From an uncultured Bacteroidales bacterium (GTDB lineage: Bacteria > Bacteroidota > Bacteroidia > Bacteroidales > P3): a DNA stretch of 64,000 nt. A program made the translations under genes and the position numbers. Where the stretch lies: NCBI GenBank assembly GCA_947165255.1, contig CAMUZR010000003.1:121865-185864 (forward strand). The letters are read 5' to 3'. Position 1 is the stretch's first letter; every line of letters starts with the position of its first letter. Below the pieces are notes generated by a model that worked only from the letters and a program-made list of their open reading frames with translations, searched no databases and was not told the DNA's origin. Of the stretch, positions 26,432-36,273 are shown piece by piece.

Positions 26432-28102
26432 TTACTTCATCAGTTTCTTGTAACGCAGGCGGTGGGGAGTGTCGTCACCCAAGCGTTTGCGACGGTTCTC
26501 TTCGTACTCGCTGTAGGTGCCTTCGAAGAAATAGACTTGCGAGTCGCCCTCGAAGGCGAGGATGTGGGTGCAGATGCGGTCGAGGAACCAGCGGTCGTGG
26601 CTGATGACCACGGCGCAACCGGCAAAGTCTTCGAGACCTTCTTCAAGGGCGCGCATCGTGTTGACGTCGATGTCGTTAGTAGGCTCATCGAGGAGAAGCA
26701 CGTTGGCCTCGCTCTTGAGGGTGAGAGCCAAATGCAGACGGTTGCGCTCGCCGCCGCTGAGGACTCCGGCTTTCTTGCTCTGGTCGGTGCCGGTGAAATT
26801 GAAGCGGGAGAGGTAGGCGCGGGCATTGACCAAACGTCCGCCCATAGAGATGAGCTCGTTACCCTCAGAAACCACGTCGTAAACACTCTTTTCGGGGTCA
26901 ATCTGCACATGTTGCTGGTCGACATAACCAATCTTGACCGTCTCGCCCACGGTGAAAGTACCTGTGTCGGGCTTCTCCAATCCCATGATAAGGCGGAAAA
27001 GAGTGGTCTTACCGCAGCCGTTGGGACCGATGATGCCCACGATGCCAGCCGGAGGCAGGCTGAAGGTGAGGTTTTCGTAGAGCAGTTTATCGCCGTAGGC
27101 CTTGCTGACGCCTTCCACCTCAAGCACCTTGTTGCCCAGACGGGGTCCATTGGGGATGAAGATTTCAAGATTCTGTTCCTTCTCCTTCACGTCCTCGTTC
27201 ATCATGCGGTCGTAGGCAGCCAGACGGGCTTTGCCCTTGGCATGACGGGCCTTCGGAGCCATGCGCACCCACTCCAACTCGCGCTGTAGGGTCTTGCGGC
27301 GTTTGCTTTCCTGCTTCTCCTCCATGGCTAGCCGCTGGGTTTTCTGCTCCAGCCAACTGCTGTAGTTGCCCTGCCAGGGAATGCCTTCTCCACGGTCCAA
27401 TTCAAGAATCCAACCGGCCACATTGTCAAGAAAATAGCGGTCGTGGGTAACGGCAATGACGGTGCCCTTGTATTGGCGCAAATGTTGTTCCAGCCAGTCG
27501 ATACTTTCGGCATCGAGGTGGTTGGTGGGCTCGTCAAGGAGGAGGATGTCGGGTTCCTGCAGCAGCAGGCGGCAAAGTGCCACACGGCGACGCTCACCAC
27601 CGCTGAGGTTCTTCACCAACTGATCCTCGTCGGGACAGCGGAGGGCATCCATGGCGCGTTCTAAGCGGCTGTCAAGATTCCAAGCATCGTACTGGTCAAG
27701 CAATTCCGTCAGCTCACCCTGCCGCTCACAAAGTTTGTCAAAATCGGCATCGGGCTCGGCAAAGGCATTGTTGACCTCTTCGTATTCTTTGAAGGCATCA
27801 ACAATGGGCTGCACGGCTTCCTGCACCACCTCTTTGACAGTCTTGGTGTCGTCGAGTTTCGGCTCCTGCTCCAAATAGCCGACACTATAACCCGGAGAGA
27901 AAACCACCTCGCCCTGATAGTCCTTGTCAACTCCAGCAATGATTTTCAACAGAGAGGACTTACCAGATCCGTTGAGGCCAATGATGCCAATTTTGGCCCC
28001 ATAAAAGAAGGAGAGGTAAATATCTTTCAAAATCTGGCGGCTGGGGGGAATGAGCTTGCCCACACCTACCATGGAAAAAATAATCTTTTTGTCGTCAGCC
28101 AT
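26432..28102 (-). CDS. ettA: Energy-dependent translational throttle protein EttA (ABC-F)
   Basis: A 556-residue ABC-F ATPase, the usual EttA length. Domain 1 has Walker A GLNGSGKSSLLKI and signature LSGGERRRVAL with LLLDEPTNHLD. A linker (about 240-320) contains the arm RMAPKARHAKGKARLAAYD, typical of EttA. Domain 2 has GPNGCGKTTLFRL, LSGGERNRLHLAL and LLLDEPTNDID. The family binds the ribosomal E site and gates early elongation according to the ATP/ADP ratio. It lies 71 bp downstream of recJ on the same strand. Confidence 0.95.
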   Translation of the reverse strand: MADDKKIIFSMVGVGKLIPPSRQILKDIYLSFFYGAKIGIIGLNGSGKSSLLKIIAGVDKDYQGEVVFSPGYSVGYLEQEPKLDDTKTVKEVVQEAVQPIVDAFKEYEEVNNAFAEPDADFDKLCERQGELTELLDQYDAWNLDSRLERAMDALRCPDEDQLVKNLSGGERRRVALCRLLLQEPDILLLDEPTNHLDAESIDWLEQHLRQYKGTVIAVTHDRYFLDNVAGWILELDRGEGIPWQGNYSSWLEQKTQRLAMEEKQESKRRKTLQRELEWVRMAPKARHAKGKARLAAYDRMMNEDVKEKEQNLEIFIPNGPRLGNKVLEVEGVSKAYGDKLLYENLTFSLPPAGIVGIIGPNGCGKTTLFRLIMGLEKPDTGTFTVGETVKIGYVDQQHVQIDPEKSVYDVVSEGNELISMGGRLVNARAYLSRFNFTGTDQSKKAGVLSGGERNRLHLALTLKSEANVLLLDEPTNDIDVNTMRALEEGLEDFAGCAVVISHDRWFLDRICTHILAFEGDSQVYFFEGTYSEYEENRRKRLGDDTPHRLRYKKLMK

Positions 28103-28173
28103 AACTATTTATATATTAGATATTACTATTACAGAAGCCTACGCATTGACCATTCAAAAAAGAATGTCAGAGC

Positions 28174-30012
28174 CTAGTCTTCGTCGAAACGGAGGTCTTT
28201 AACATTGAGCTGGATGTCGGTCTTGCCGTTCCAGTAGTTCTCCTCCAGCGAGTAGCAAAGGGTGAATGAATGCCCGGATTTCATTTTGGAATAATACGGA
28301 GCCAACTGAAAGCCGATGGCAGGATAAGAACGCGACCGCGCCGTAAGCGAGATAGCACTGAATTTGAGGTGCTTGCCCCCCACGATGCGGGCATAACCGG
28401 TGTCCACCAAGTCGTGCGAGATAAAGACTGGGATATTGTTCTCGGGGCCGAAGGGACTAAACTGCTTCAAGATGCGGAGGAATTTTGGGGTAATCTGAGT
28501 GCCAAAGTCCACTTCTGCATCCACCTCTATCTCAGGCACCATGCTGTCCACCTTCAAGTTTTGCTGCACCACTTCTTCAAACTTGACTTTGAAGGCTTCG
28601 AAATTCTCGGGTCTGACACTGACACCAGCAGCACATTTGTGACCGCCAAAGTGTTCCAAGAGCTCGCTGCATTGCTCCAGAGCCGTGTGGACATCAAACT
28701 CCTTTATGCTGCGGGCCGAGCCGGTGATGAGGTCGTCGGTGGAGCGGGTGAAGATGATAGTGGGCTTATAGTAGGCCTCCACCAAGCGCGATGCCACGAT
28801 GCCGACCACCCCTTTATGCCAGTTCTCGTCGAAGAGGACTATACTCTTCTTTGCCTTCAGCGCAGGGTTGCTCTCGATGCGGCGTTTAGCCTCTTCGGTA
28901 GCAGCGGTGTCAAGGTCTTTGCGCTGTGTATTGTAGTTATTGATTTCCTCAGCCAATAGTCCTGCCTGCTCCGAGTTGTCGCTCAGCAGAAGGCGGACGG
29001 AGTCAAAAGCACTGCGGATGCGTCCTGCAGCATTGATGCGGGGACCCACAAGGAAAACCAAGTCGGTAATGTTAAGCTCTTTACAAAAATAGGACTTATC
29101 CTCAGGATGGCTGGCCTTATACTCCTCGGTGCGGCGTTCGATATGTCCATAAGTGAGGATGGCTTCGAGGCCGGGACGGGGATGGGTGTTGATGACCTTC
29201 AAGCCATAGAAGGCCAACACTCGGTTTTCGCCCATGATAGGAACAATATCGGAAGCAATACTGACGGCTACAAGGTCAAGATACTTGAGCAGTCGCAGCA
29301 TAAGGGCTTCGCGCTTCTCTTTGCGAACCTCGTCCAGTTGTTCAGGATTGTCGCACAGGCGCACCCCGACCCGTTGCTCCTGATGGGCTTCGACTATCTT
29401 AAACCCAATGCCGCAGCCCGAAAGCTCCTTATAGGGATAAGGGCAGTCGAGTCGCTTAGGGTCAAGCACTGCCACCGCAGCGGGGATGTTGTAGCCGTCT
29501 GGCAGGTGATGGTCGCCAATGATGAAATCAATTCCCAAACTTGCAGCGTAGGCCACCTGTTCGTTAGCCTTGATGCCACAGTCGAGCGCAATTATTAACT
29601 TCACGCCCGTCTCTTTGGCATAGTCTATGCCCTGATACGAAATACCGTAGCCCTCACTATCGCGGTCAGGAATATAGAAGTCAATATTGCGGTGGAATGA
29701 CTGAATGTAAGAATAGACAAGGGCGACAGCCGAAGTGCCGTCCACGTCATAGTCGCCATATATCATGATGCGCTCGCGGCGCCGGACCGCCTCGTTAATA
29801 CGGGCTATGGCTCGGTCCATGTCCTTCATTAGGAAAGGATCATGCAGCTGGTCTAAACTAGGGCGGAAGAAACATCGGGCCTCTTCAAATGTGGTTACAC
29901 CACGTTCTACAAGCAACGTGGCGATTATTTTATCAACGCCTAACGACTCCGCAAGTTTATTAACTACCTCTATATCATAATCTTTCCTTAAAATCCAACG
30001 TTTTTCTTTCAT
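28174..30012 (-). CDS. recJ: Single-stranded-DNA-specific exonuclease RecJ
   Basis: A 612-residue DHH-family nuclease, slightly longer than the usual 570-580. DHH motifs are MIYGDYDVDGTSAVAL, LIIALDCGIKANEQ and FIIGDHHLPDG; LVGPRINAAGRI and the DHHA1 motif HFGGHKCAAGVSV follow; the C-terminal OB-like part is present. It digests single-stranded DNA 5' to 3' in recombination and mismatch repair. The ATG at 30012 fits the family N-terminus (RWILRKDY). Confidence 0.95.
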   Translation of the reverse strand: MKEKRWILRKDYDIEVVNKLAESLGVDKIIATLLVERGVTTFEEARCFFRPSLDQLHDPFLMKDMDRAIARINEAVRRRERIMIYGDYDVDGTSAVALVYSYIQSFHRNIDFYIPDRDSEGYGISYQGIDYAKETGVKLIIALDCGIKANEQVAYAASLGIDFIIGDHHLPDGYNIPAAVAVLDPKRLDCPYPYKELSGCGIGFKIVEAHQEQRVGVRLCDNPEQLDEVRKEKREALMLRLLKYLDLVAVSIASDIVPIMGENRVLAFYGLKVINTHPRPGLEAILTYGHIERRTEEYKASHPEDKSYFCKELNITDLVFLVGPRINAAGRIRSAFDSVRLLLSDNSEQAGLLAEEINNYNTQRKDLDTAATEEAKRRIESNPALKAKKSIVLFDENWHKGVVGIVASRLVEAYYKPTIIFTRSTDDLITGSARSIKEFDVHTALEQCSELLEHFGGHKCAAGVSVRPENFEAFKVKFEEVVQQNLKVDSMVPEIEVDAEVDFGTQITPKFLRILKQFSPFGPENNIPVFISHDLVDTGYARIVGGKHLKFSAISLTARSRSYPAIGFQLAPYYSKMKSGHSFTLCYSLEENYWNGKTDIQLNVKDLRFDED

Positions 30013-30169
30013 TTTTTTCTGGCCGTAAAGATACGACTTTTTCCCGACATGGCAAAATCTTTTTAGTTTTTATTACTTAAAAAGGGGTTACGGCAATGCC
30101 TACCAACCCCCTCTCTAAGGCTCTGTGGCGAGGGGGAAAAAGATATTCAGCTTCGTTCTTCAAGCGAGT

Positions 30170-30235
30170 ACAGAGCGAAGGCAGAGTGGAGGCAGAGCGA
30201 AGGCAGAGCGGAGGTAGAGCGAAAGCTGAACGGAG
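30170..30235. repeat. Six tandem 11-bp units
   Basis: Units of the form GCAGAGCGAAG or GCAGAGCGGAG at 30170, 30181, 30192, 30203, 30214 and 30225, the last two more diverged. The array lies in the 238-bp gap between recJ and the ABC permease stop, 16 bp beyond that stop codon. No open frame explains it. Confidence 0.75.
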
Positions 30236-30250
30236 GTGCTCACAATCGTC

Positions 30251-31612
30251 TTAGCGGCCCATGCGGAGAAAACGTCCCACATCTTTCCAGGTAGTTTTCT
30301 GCCCGTAGCGGAGGATGGCGGTGCGATAAATCTTAGCGGCCGCCCAGATGCAAAGGGGGAAAGTAGCCAACAGCAACACCATAGATAGCACCACCTGCCA
30401 GATAGGAACCCCAAAAGGAATGCGGAAAAGCATAGCCACTGGGGAAGTGAAAGGAATAATAGAGAGCCAAGTGCTGAGCGCGCCGGAAGGCTCATTGACC
30501 ATGGCCGGCATCAGCAGAATAGAGAGAATCAACGGGATAGTCATAGGCAGGGTAAACTGCTGGGAGTCAGTCTCGTTATCGACTAGCGAACCCGCCGCCG
30601 CAAACAGCGAGGCATACAGCAGATAGCCAAAGACAAAATAGAAGACAAACAGCACAATGAGCATCCCGAAATTGATGCTGCCGAGGCCTTCTATGAGGTC
30701 CTGAATATCATTATCGACACCCATGCCTGCTTCATATTGGGCAGCTTGATACTGAGCGGCTTGATACTGATTGGTAGCCTCAGTTCCTTTGGTGGAAATC
30801 TCAGTAACATGGCGGCTCTGGGCTTGCTGGAATAGGCCGTCGTTGGTAATGCGCAGTCCGCCCAACGCAATGCCCGAAAGCACCACCCAAAGGGCAAACT
30901 GCGTAAGTCCCACCAATCCTATGCCCACCACCTTGCCCATCATCAGTTGGAACGGCTTGACACTGCATACGATAACTTCCACTATGCGGCTAGTTTTCTC
31001 TTCCATCACACCCCGCATCACCTGCGAGCCAAACATGAAGACGGCCATGAAGACCAGAATGGCCAACAATGCACCCACAATGAGCTTAATTTGCAGAAAA
31101 CCGTCGCGACCGGTCTCAATGTCCTGTGTGCGCAGTTTTATACTAGTGCTGGTGATGAGAGCATAATCCTCGGCCGAAATGCCGTGGACATCTTGCAATA
31201 TAACATTGCGCAAAATCTTCTGCAACTGGTTGTTGACATCGCCCTGCACCGTTACCGAAGGTGCATCAGTGCGATAATAAAGATAAGCATCGGAGGGCAA
31301 TGTGGTTTCGCGGGCAGGAATGTAAACGATAGCGTCCAAAGAGTCGTTCTCATTCAGCTGCCGTTTAGCATAGTCAAGGCTTCCGGCATCGAAATAAGTG
31401 ATGTCTCGACCCGAGACAAACTGTCCCTGAAAAAGACCGCTATCGTCCACCACCAGCACATTGGCATGTTCCAGCGGACGTGAAGCCAAGACGATAGGTA
31501 TGGCATAAATTGCGGCAATCAGGATAGGCACAACCAAGGTGAGAATCCAAAAAGAGGGCTTCTTGACACGGGTGAGATATTCACGCTGAATAACGAGGGG
31601 TATCTTATTCAT
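30251..31612 (-). CDS. ABC-2 type transporter permease (NatB-like)
   Basis: 453 residues. A first transmembrane helix (about 18-40, PSFWILTLVVPILIAAIYAI) is followed by a large extracytoplasmic domain and five further helices in the C-terminal half (about 185-210, 225-250, 330-350, 360-390, 400-430), the layout of NatB/YhaP-type exporters. The region before helix 4 has a short internal duplication (QYQAAQYQAAQYE). The start overlaps the stop of the upstream ATPase gene by 4 bp (ATGA), so the two are translationally coupled. Substrate unknown; sodium export is known for some relatives. Confidence 0.85.
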   Translation of the reverse strand: MNKIPLVIQREYLTRVKKPSFWILTLVVPILIAAIYAIPIVLASRPLEHANVLVVDDSGLFQGQFVSGRDITYFDAGSLDYAKRQLNENDSLDAIVYIPARETTLPSDAYLYYRTDAPSVTVQGDVNNQLQKILRNVILQDVHGISAEDYALITSTSIKLRTQDIETGRDGFLQIKLIVGALLAILVFMAVFMFGSQVMRGVMEEKTSRIVEVIVCSVKPFQLMMGKVVGIGLVGLTQFALWVVLSGIALGGLRITNDGLFQQAQSRHVTEISTKGTEATNQYQAAQYQAAQYEAGMGVDNDIQDLIEGLGSINFGMLIVLFVFYFVFGYLLYASLFAAAGSLVDNETDSQQFTLPMTIPLILSILLMPAMVNEPSGALSTWLSIIPFTSPVAMLFRIPFGVPIWQVVLSMVLLLATFPLCIWAAAKIYRTAILRYGQKTTWKDVGRFLRMGR

Positions 31613-32340
31613 ATCGCCTGATTATTAGAAGTTTTACCTGTGACAGTCTCAATAAAAATGCGGTCGAGATCCTGCCCCGGATGCTGTGCTTTTATTTCGG
31701 CCAGCGGACCCGAAAGCACCACCTCCGAGTGGTTGATAAGCGCAATCTCGTCGCACAACTCTTCGGCCGAGGGCATATTGTGGGTGGAGAAAATAATCGT
31801 AGAGCCCTGCGATTTCAGTCGCAGGATTTCGCGTTTGAGAATGTCGGCGTTCACAGGGTCGAACCCGCTGAAAGGCTCGTCGAAGATAAGCAGCTGCGGT
31901 TCGTGAAGCACGGTGACAACAAATTGCACCTTCTGCTGCATACCCTTGGACAATTCTTCCACCTTACGGTTCCACCAGCTGTCAATATCCAAGCGGTCGA
32001 ACCACTCGTGCAGGCGTCTTTCGGCCGTGTCTTTATCAAGCCCTTTCAGCCGGGCAAGGTATACCGCCTGCTCGCCCACCTTCATCTTTTTGTAGAGGCC
32101 TCTTTCTTCCGGCAGATAGCCTATCCGCACCACGTCCTCATCGGACATGGGATGCCCGTCAAATATCAACTGGCCGCTGTCGGGGCGGATTATGTGGTTA
32201 ATAATGCGGATAAGCGTAGTCTTTCCGGCTCCGTTGGGACCCAAAAGGCCGAAAACGGTGCCGCGGCTTACGTGCAAATTCACGTCGTTCAGGGCGCTGA
32301 AGTCGCCAAAAGTCTTGCTGATATGGTTGATATAAAGCAT
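31609..32340 (-). CDS. ABC transporter ATP-binding protein (NatA-like)
   Basis: A 243-residue single-domain ATPase: Walker A GLLGPNGAGKTTLIRII, Q loop IGYLPEERGLYKKMKV, signature ELSKGMQQKVQF, Walker B LLIFDEPFSGFDPVN and the H loop STHNM. The YLPEERGLY and SKGMQQK sequences are typical of the NatA group. It is the partner of the overlapping permease gene and the fourth gene of the operon nuclease-nth-BatA-NatA-NatB. Confidence 0.93.
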   Translation of the reverse strand: MLYINHISKTFGDFSALNDVNLHVSRGTVFGLLGPNGAGKTTLIRIINHIIRPDSGQLIFDGHPMSDEDVVRIGYLPEERGLYKKMKVGEQAVYLARLKGLDKDTAERRLHEWFDRLDIDSWWNRKVEELSKGMQQKVQFVVTVLHEPQLLIFDEPFSGFDPVNADILKREILRLKSQGSTIIFSTHNMPSAEELCDEIALINHSEVVLSGPLAEIKAQHPGQDLDRIFIETVTGKTSNNQAI

Positions 32341-32352
32341 GGCGCTTTTGTG

Positions 32353-34404
32353 TTAAGGACGGTTTTTCTTCTGAGGAAGTCTAATCAATAGGATCTCGGC
32401 CAAGAGGGCCAAAAGGGTCAAAAGGATGCACCACCGCCACAACGGAGTCCCCTGGCTCCGCTGACGAATATAGTCGGTCATCGATTTGTCAGCCGACGTA
32501 ACCACACTGCAGTGGTCCAAATGGGCATCGGCAATCATTTTTTTTACCTCGCTGCGGTCATAGAATGCCAAGTCCGACTCCTGACGGCTGTAGTTAAACG
32601 AAAGTCCCTCGGCTGCCTTACTCTTATCCCGTAGGATGTAGTTGCCCGCCGACGAAATTTCGCCATGTGGCACCATGCACTGCATAGCTCCCATGCGCCG
32701 TATATCGGGAATGACATCCACGCTCCCATCAGCACTTTGCAAGTGCGGTACCTCCTCGGCATCATAGCTGCCCGTGAGGGGAATAGGCTCTGTGGCCGTC
32801 AGCAGATGATAGGGCTGCTGCACGGGAGTGCTGAAAAGAGCCATATTGTAGAGCGTGGGCACAAACAGCGCCTGCTGCACAAAGTCCGTATGTTCTTTTC
32901 GTAGGGGGGCGGAAAAAAGATAGCAATGGCCGCTGCCCACCTGGGTCTCGGTAAGGAAAATACTGCCGTCCAGCAGCCTTATGAGCGGCTGCGACACGGT
33001 TGCGCCCGTTGTCGAAAGGATGTAATGGCCTGTAACGGTGGGTCTCTCCATATCAGCTTCCTTCCCTTGGAACACCCCGCGGTAGAGGTCGGCATCTAGC
33101 CGTATCTCCTCAGCCCGCGTCTGACCGTTGGCCCAAGTGCCCAATTGGGGCATCTGCATCGAAGCAAGGAACTGATTATACGAGGTAACTTCGGCATTCT
33201 CAGCCGGCACGATGAGCAGTGTTCCCCCGTCAGAAACAAAATCCTTCAGCGTGTGGGCCATTCCCGAAGAAATGCTGTGCAGTTCGTCCAAAACGATGAA
33301 ACGATTATCGGTCAGGTGGGCATAATCCACTTGAGAGACCGGAATCTGGTGGTATCCAACCAATGAATCTCCCGCAAAAAGTCTCTGCAGATTGGGGTTC
33401 TCTCCCGTCCCGCTTATGGCCAGCATAGGCACCTGGTGCGTCACGGCCAGCGAGAAATAAAGACGGTCATCAAACGTGATAGGGTAATCGGTCGTCTCCA
33501 CATAGCCCTGCAGTGTTCCCTCGCCCTCAATGGCAAAAGACATCGTGGCGGTGGCATGCCCCTGGGCAGCAATGTCCACAGAGGCAAGCGCCCGCTGCTT
33601 CCCGCCCACAAAGAGGCGCAGGGGTAGGCTCTCCACTGACTTCTCGCCGTGGTTTTGCACCGACACCTCCACCCGTACCGTGGCTCCGCGGAAATAGGCA
33701 GGGCTGTTGAACTCCGCGCTATCAATATAGACATTGGCCACATCCGTACCCCCCAAGGGTATGAAAGTGGCAAGCACAAGGCTGTCGGCCGGATAGTCGG
33801 CCACATCGGCCGTCGTGCGCTGGAAATCGCTCACTATATAGGCATGGCGATTAGCCGCTGTGGACGAGCGTAAAAACTCATTCTGCCGCTTTGCCACCGA
33901 AGAAAGCTTTGCAGTGACAGCGCTTACCTCCACCTCGTCCACCGCAGCAAGGAACTCCTCACGGCTGAGCCAGCGGAACTGGGCTCCTCGGGCATCGTTC
34001 GTAAGCAGCTGAAACTGCACATCGGGCTTATAGGCCTCTGCTATCTCACGGGCTTTCACCTTGGCACTCTCTATCAGGCTCCCTTCCATCCCGCCACTTT
34101 CCATGCTATAGGAGTTGTCAATATACACACTCACCACCGTGCCGCCCGCCTGCAGCTGGGCACTATTGTTGCGAACGACAGGGCGGCAAAATGCCAGCAC
34201 CAGGAAAACTATGGCCAATATGCGCGCCAGCAATATCAGCAATTTCCGCAAATTGTTCTGCCTGCGGCTCTCGTTCTGCAATTCCTCCAGCATATCCACA
34301 TTGCTAAAATACACCTTGCGATAGCGCCGCAGCTGCAGCAGATGTATCGCAATCGGTATGCCTACGGCCACAAGGCCTATCAGAAAAAGTGGGGCGGTCA
34401 ACAT
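32353..34404 (-). CDS. BatA-domain membrane protein
   Basis: 683 residues. The N-terminal 80 residues (MLTAPLFLIGLVAVGIPIAI, then LLQLRRYRKVYFSNVDMLEE) are the BatA domain with two transmembrane helices. A von Willebrand A-like segment follows, with DNSYSMESG resembling a MIDAS DxSxS site. The middle is a long periplasmic part. A last helix (WRWCILLTLLALLAEILLI) precedes a short basic tail. BatA proteins belong to the Bacteroides aerotolerance family, though this gene is not beside batB or moxR here. It lies 3 bp after nth and 12 bp before natA. Confidence 0.88.
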   Translation of the reverse strand: MLTAPLFLIGLVAVGIPIAIHLLQLRRYRKVYFSNVDMLEELQNESRRQNNLRKLLILLARILAIVFLVLAFCRPVVRNNSAQLQAGGTVVSVYIDNSYSMESGGMEGSLIESAKVKAREIAEAYKPDVQFQLLTNDARGAQFRWLSREEFLAAVDEVEVSAVTAKLSSVAKRQNEFLRSSTAANRHAYIVSDFQRTTADVADYPADSLVLATFIPLGGTDVANVYIDSAEFNSPAYFRGATVRVEVSVQNHGEKSVESLPLRLFVGGKQRALASVDIAAQGHATATMSFAIEGEGTLQGYVETTDYPITFDDRLYFSLAVTHQVPMLAISGTGENPNLQRLFAGDSLVGYHQIPVSQVDYAHLTDNRFIVLDELHSISSGMAHTLKDFVSDGGTLLIVPAENAEVTSYNQFLASMQMPQLGTWANGQTRAEEIRLDADLYRGVFQGKEADMERPTVTGHYILSTTGATVSQPLIRLLDGSIFLTETQVGSGHCYLFSAPLRKEHTDFVQQALFVPTLYNMALFSTPVQQPYHLLTATEPIPLTGSYDAEEVPHLQSADGSVDVIPDIRRMGAMQCMVPHGEISSAGNYILRDKSKAAEGLSFNYSRQESDLAFYDRSEVKKMIADAHLDHCSVVTSADKSMTDYIRQRSQGTPLWRWCILLTLLALLAEILLIRLPQKKNRP

Positions 34405-34407
34405 AGA

Positions 34408-35055
34408 TTACTTAGTCTTTTGTTTAGCCTTGAAAAAGTTACAAATATCCGTTATGCCACATTCGGCGCAGTGCGGTTTTCGCGCCTGGCACACATAGCG
34501 GCCGTGCAATATCAGCCAGTGGTGGGCAATGGGTATCTTCTCGGGCGGAATGTGTTTCGTCAGTTCCCGCTCGGTCTGCAGCGGGTTTTTACTATTTTTC
34601 GTCAGACCGATGCGGTTGGCCACCCTGAACACGTGCGTGTCCACAGCCAAAGCAGGCAGATTGAACACCACCGAAGCAATCACATTGGCCGTCTTCCGTC
34701 CCACGCCCGGCAGCGACTGCAACTCGTCCACATCGTCCGGCACCACACCTCCGAAATCCTCCACCAACTTCCGCGCCATGCCCGCCAAATGCTTGCTCTT
34801 ATTGTTAGGATAGGAAATGGAATGGATGTAGGCAAAAATCTCCTCGGGCGTGGCCTTGGCCATGGCAGCGGCATCGGGATAGGCCGCAAAGAGGGCCGGG
34901 GTGGTCATATTCACCCGCTTGTCGGTACACTGAGCCGAGAGTATGGTGGCCACCAACAGCTGGAAGGGGTCCGAATAGTGCAGCTCGGTCTGTGCCGTGG
35001 GGCGCGCCTGTTCAAAATAGGCTATCATGCGGTCGTAGCGTTCTCTCTGTGTCAT
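34408..35055 (-). CDS. nth: Endonuclease III
   Basis: A 215-residue base-excision DNA glycosylase/AP lyase for oxidised pyrimidines. The helix-hairpin-helix LPGVGRKTANVIAS supplies the catalytic Lys, and VDTHVFRVANRIGL the catalytic Asp. The C-terminal [4Fe-4S] site is complete: C-x6-C-x2-C-x5-C in VCQARKPHCAECGITDICN. It is the second gene of a five-gene operon. Confidence 0.97.
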   Translation of the reverse strand: MTQRERYDRMIAYFEQARPTAQTELHYSDPFQLLVATILSAQCTDKRVNMTTPALFAAYPDAAAMAKATPEEIFAYIHSISYPNNKSKHLAGMARKLVEDFGGVVPDDVDELQSLPGVGRKTANVIASVVFNLPALAVDTHVFRVANRIGLTKNSKNPLQTERELTKHIPPEKIPIAHHWLILHGRYVCQARKPHCAECGITDICNFFKAKQKTK

Positions 35056-35067
35056 GGCTCTAGGGGG

Positions 35068-36147
35068 TCAGTCGTCTTTGGGTTCGGGGGCAAGGTTAAA
35101 CTGAACGACAATAGGGTAGTGGTCGGACACATTGGTCTTGAGGCGGCGGTATGAGAGCGCCTCTATATTGTCGCTGTGCAGTATATAATCAATACGGAAG
35201 GCCGGATAAGGCCCATGATAGGTGGTGCCGAAACCACGTCCCTGCTCGACGTATGAATCACGCAGCAGCCTGGTGGCACTCTGGTAAATATACGATGCGG
35301 GCGTATCATTGAAATCGCCCGCCAGAATCATGGGTATGCGGGTCGAAGACACCAACGGCTCCAGCTCCTCGCGCCACTCCGTCTCGTGGCAGCGGACAGT
35401 CTCTTTAAACTTTCTCAAAATCTTATGCGTGGTAGTGTCGTCGTACTGCGCATGGGTCAACTGCTCAAAACCCTTCAGATCCGACGCGTCCAACTGGTAC
35501 GAGTCCAGATGCACACAGCAAATGCGCACCGGGTGTCCGTTTTTCACTATATCGGCATAGAGCTTCGATGCCTTGTCCATCGTATTCAAATGTGTAATGG
35601 GATGGAGCGAGTAGAGCACCAGGGGCGACCGCGTGTTTTGGCCGTGAACCCCGGCATAATACTTGTACCCGCGAGCCACCAAACTGTCCAGCATATTCAC
35701 CTTTCCGCCGGTGTAGCACTCCTGCAGGCACATCACATCGGGCCGCTCCTCATCCAACAAATGCAGGAAAATCACCGCTCCCGAATCGCGCGTCATCAAG
35801 GTATCTTCGTCCAGCCCGGTGAAACTATGCGCGTTGAACGACATCACCTTCAGCGTGTGCTCCCCGGGCTCCACTTCCATCGTCCCTCCCACCTGGAAAA
35901 ACAGCGGCACAAAGGCGTACCTTATGGCAATGGCCGCGGCGGAAATGAGGAACTCCCACCGCGAAAGGCAAAGCCACACAATGATAAAAAGCAAGTTCGC
36001 CAGCAAGAGCAAAAAATAGCCGTAGCTGAGAATAGACACCCACACAATTCGGCTGGGCGGAATCACCCCCGCCAGCGTCGACACCAGCATCGCCACAACC
36101 ACCAGCACATTGAGCACCAGCAAAATAGAACGAAAAAACTTCTTCAT
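35068..36147 (-). CDS. Membrane-anchored endonuclease/exonuclease/phosphatase-family protein
   Basis: 359 residues from ATG at 36147; the frame is open to 36231 but a -7 element (TATCTTTG, 36170-36177) lies in that extension. Three hydrophobic segments (about 5-30, 38-60 and 65-85) precede the catalytic domain. The latter has MSFNAHSF, VMCLQECYTGG (metal-binding Glu), LAGDFNDTPAS and VSDHYPIVVQ (catalytic Asp-His). This arrangement is common for Bacteroidota EEP proteins of unknown substrate. It leads the operon and is divergent from aroE. Confidence 0.88.
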   Translation of the reverse strand: MKKFFRSILLVLNVLVVVAMLVSTLAGVIPPSRIVWVSILSYGYFLLLLANLLFIIVWLCLSRWEFLISAAAIAIRYAFVPLFFQVGGTMEVEPGEHTLKVMSFNAHSFTGLDEDTLMTRDSGAVIFLHLLDEERPDVMCLQECYTGGKVNMLDSLVARGYKYYAGVHGQNTRSPLVLYSLHPITHLNTMDKASKLYADIVKNGHPVRICCVHLDSYQLDASDLKGFEQLTHAQYDDTTTHKILRKFKETVRCHETEWREELEPLVSSTRIPMILAGDFNDTPASYIYQSATRLLRDSYVEQGRGFGTTYHGPYPAFRIDYILHSDNIEALSYRRLKTNVSDHYPIVVQFNLAPEPKDD

Positions 36148-36169
36148 AATCGCATTTAAGTACAAAATG

Positions 36170-36177
36170 CAAAGATA
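36170..36177 (-). promoter_or_regulatory. -7 element for the nuclease-nth-BatA-NatAB operon
   Basis: TATCTTTG on the minus strand, 22 bp before the ATG at 36147. No TTG at 19 bp upstream. Confidence 0.5.
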
Positions 36178-36239
36178 CAAAAAAAAATCGGTTCCGCGCC
36201 ATATCGATTCCATCCCCTCGCCAATGCCCATTTTTTATT

Positions 36240-36269
36240 TTGTCAATCCGCGCACTTTTCGTACCTTTG
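36240..36269 (+). promoter_or_regulatory. Promoter of aroE giving a near-leaderless mRNA
   Basis: TTG (36240-36242), 19 bp, TACCTTTG (36262-36269); the ATG begins at 36274, only 5 bp past the -7 element. Confidence 0.75.
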
Positions 36270-36273
36270 CAGC

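Noticed and set aside
30170..30235. Possible CRISPR array
   Set aside because: The 11-bp units are contiguous with no spacers, and no cas genes are present; it is a simple tandem repeat.
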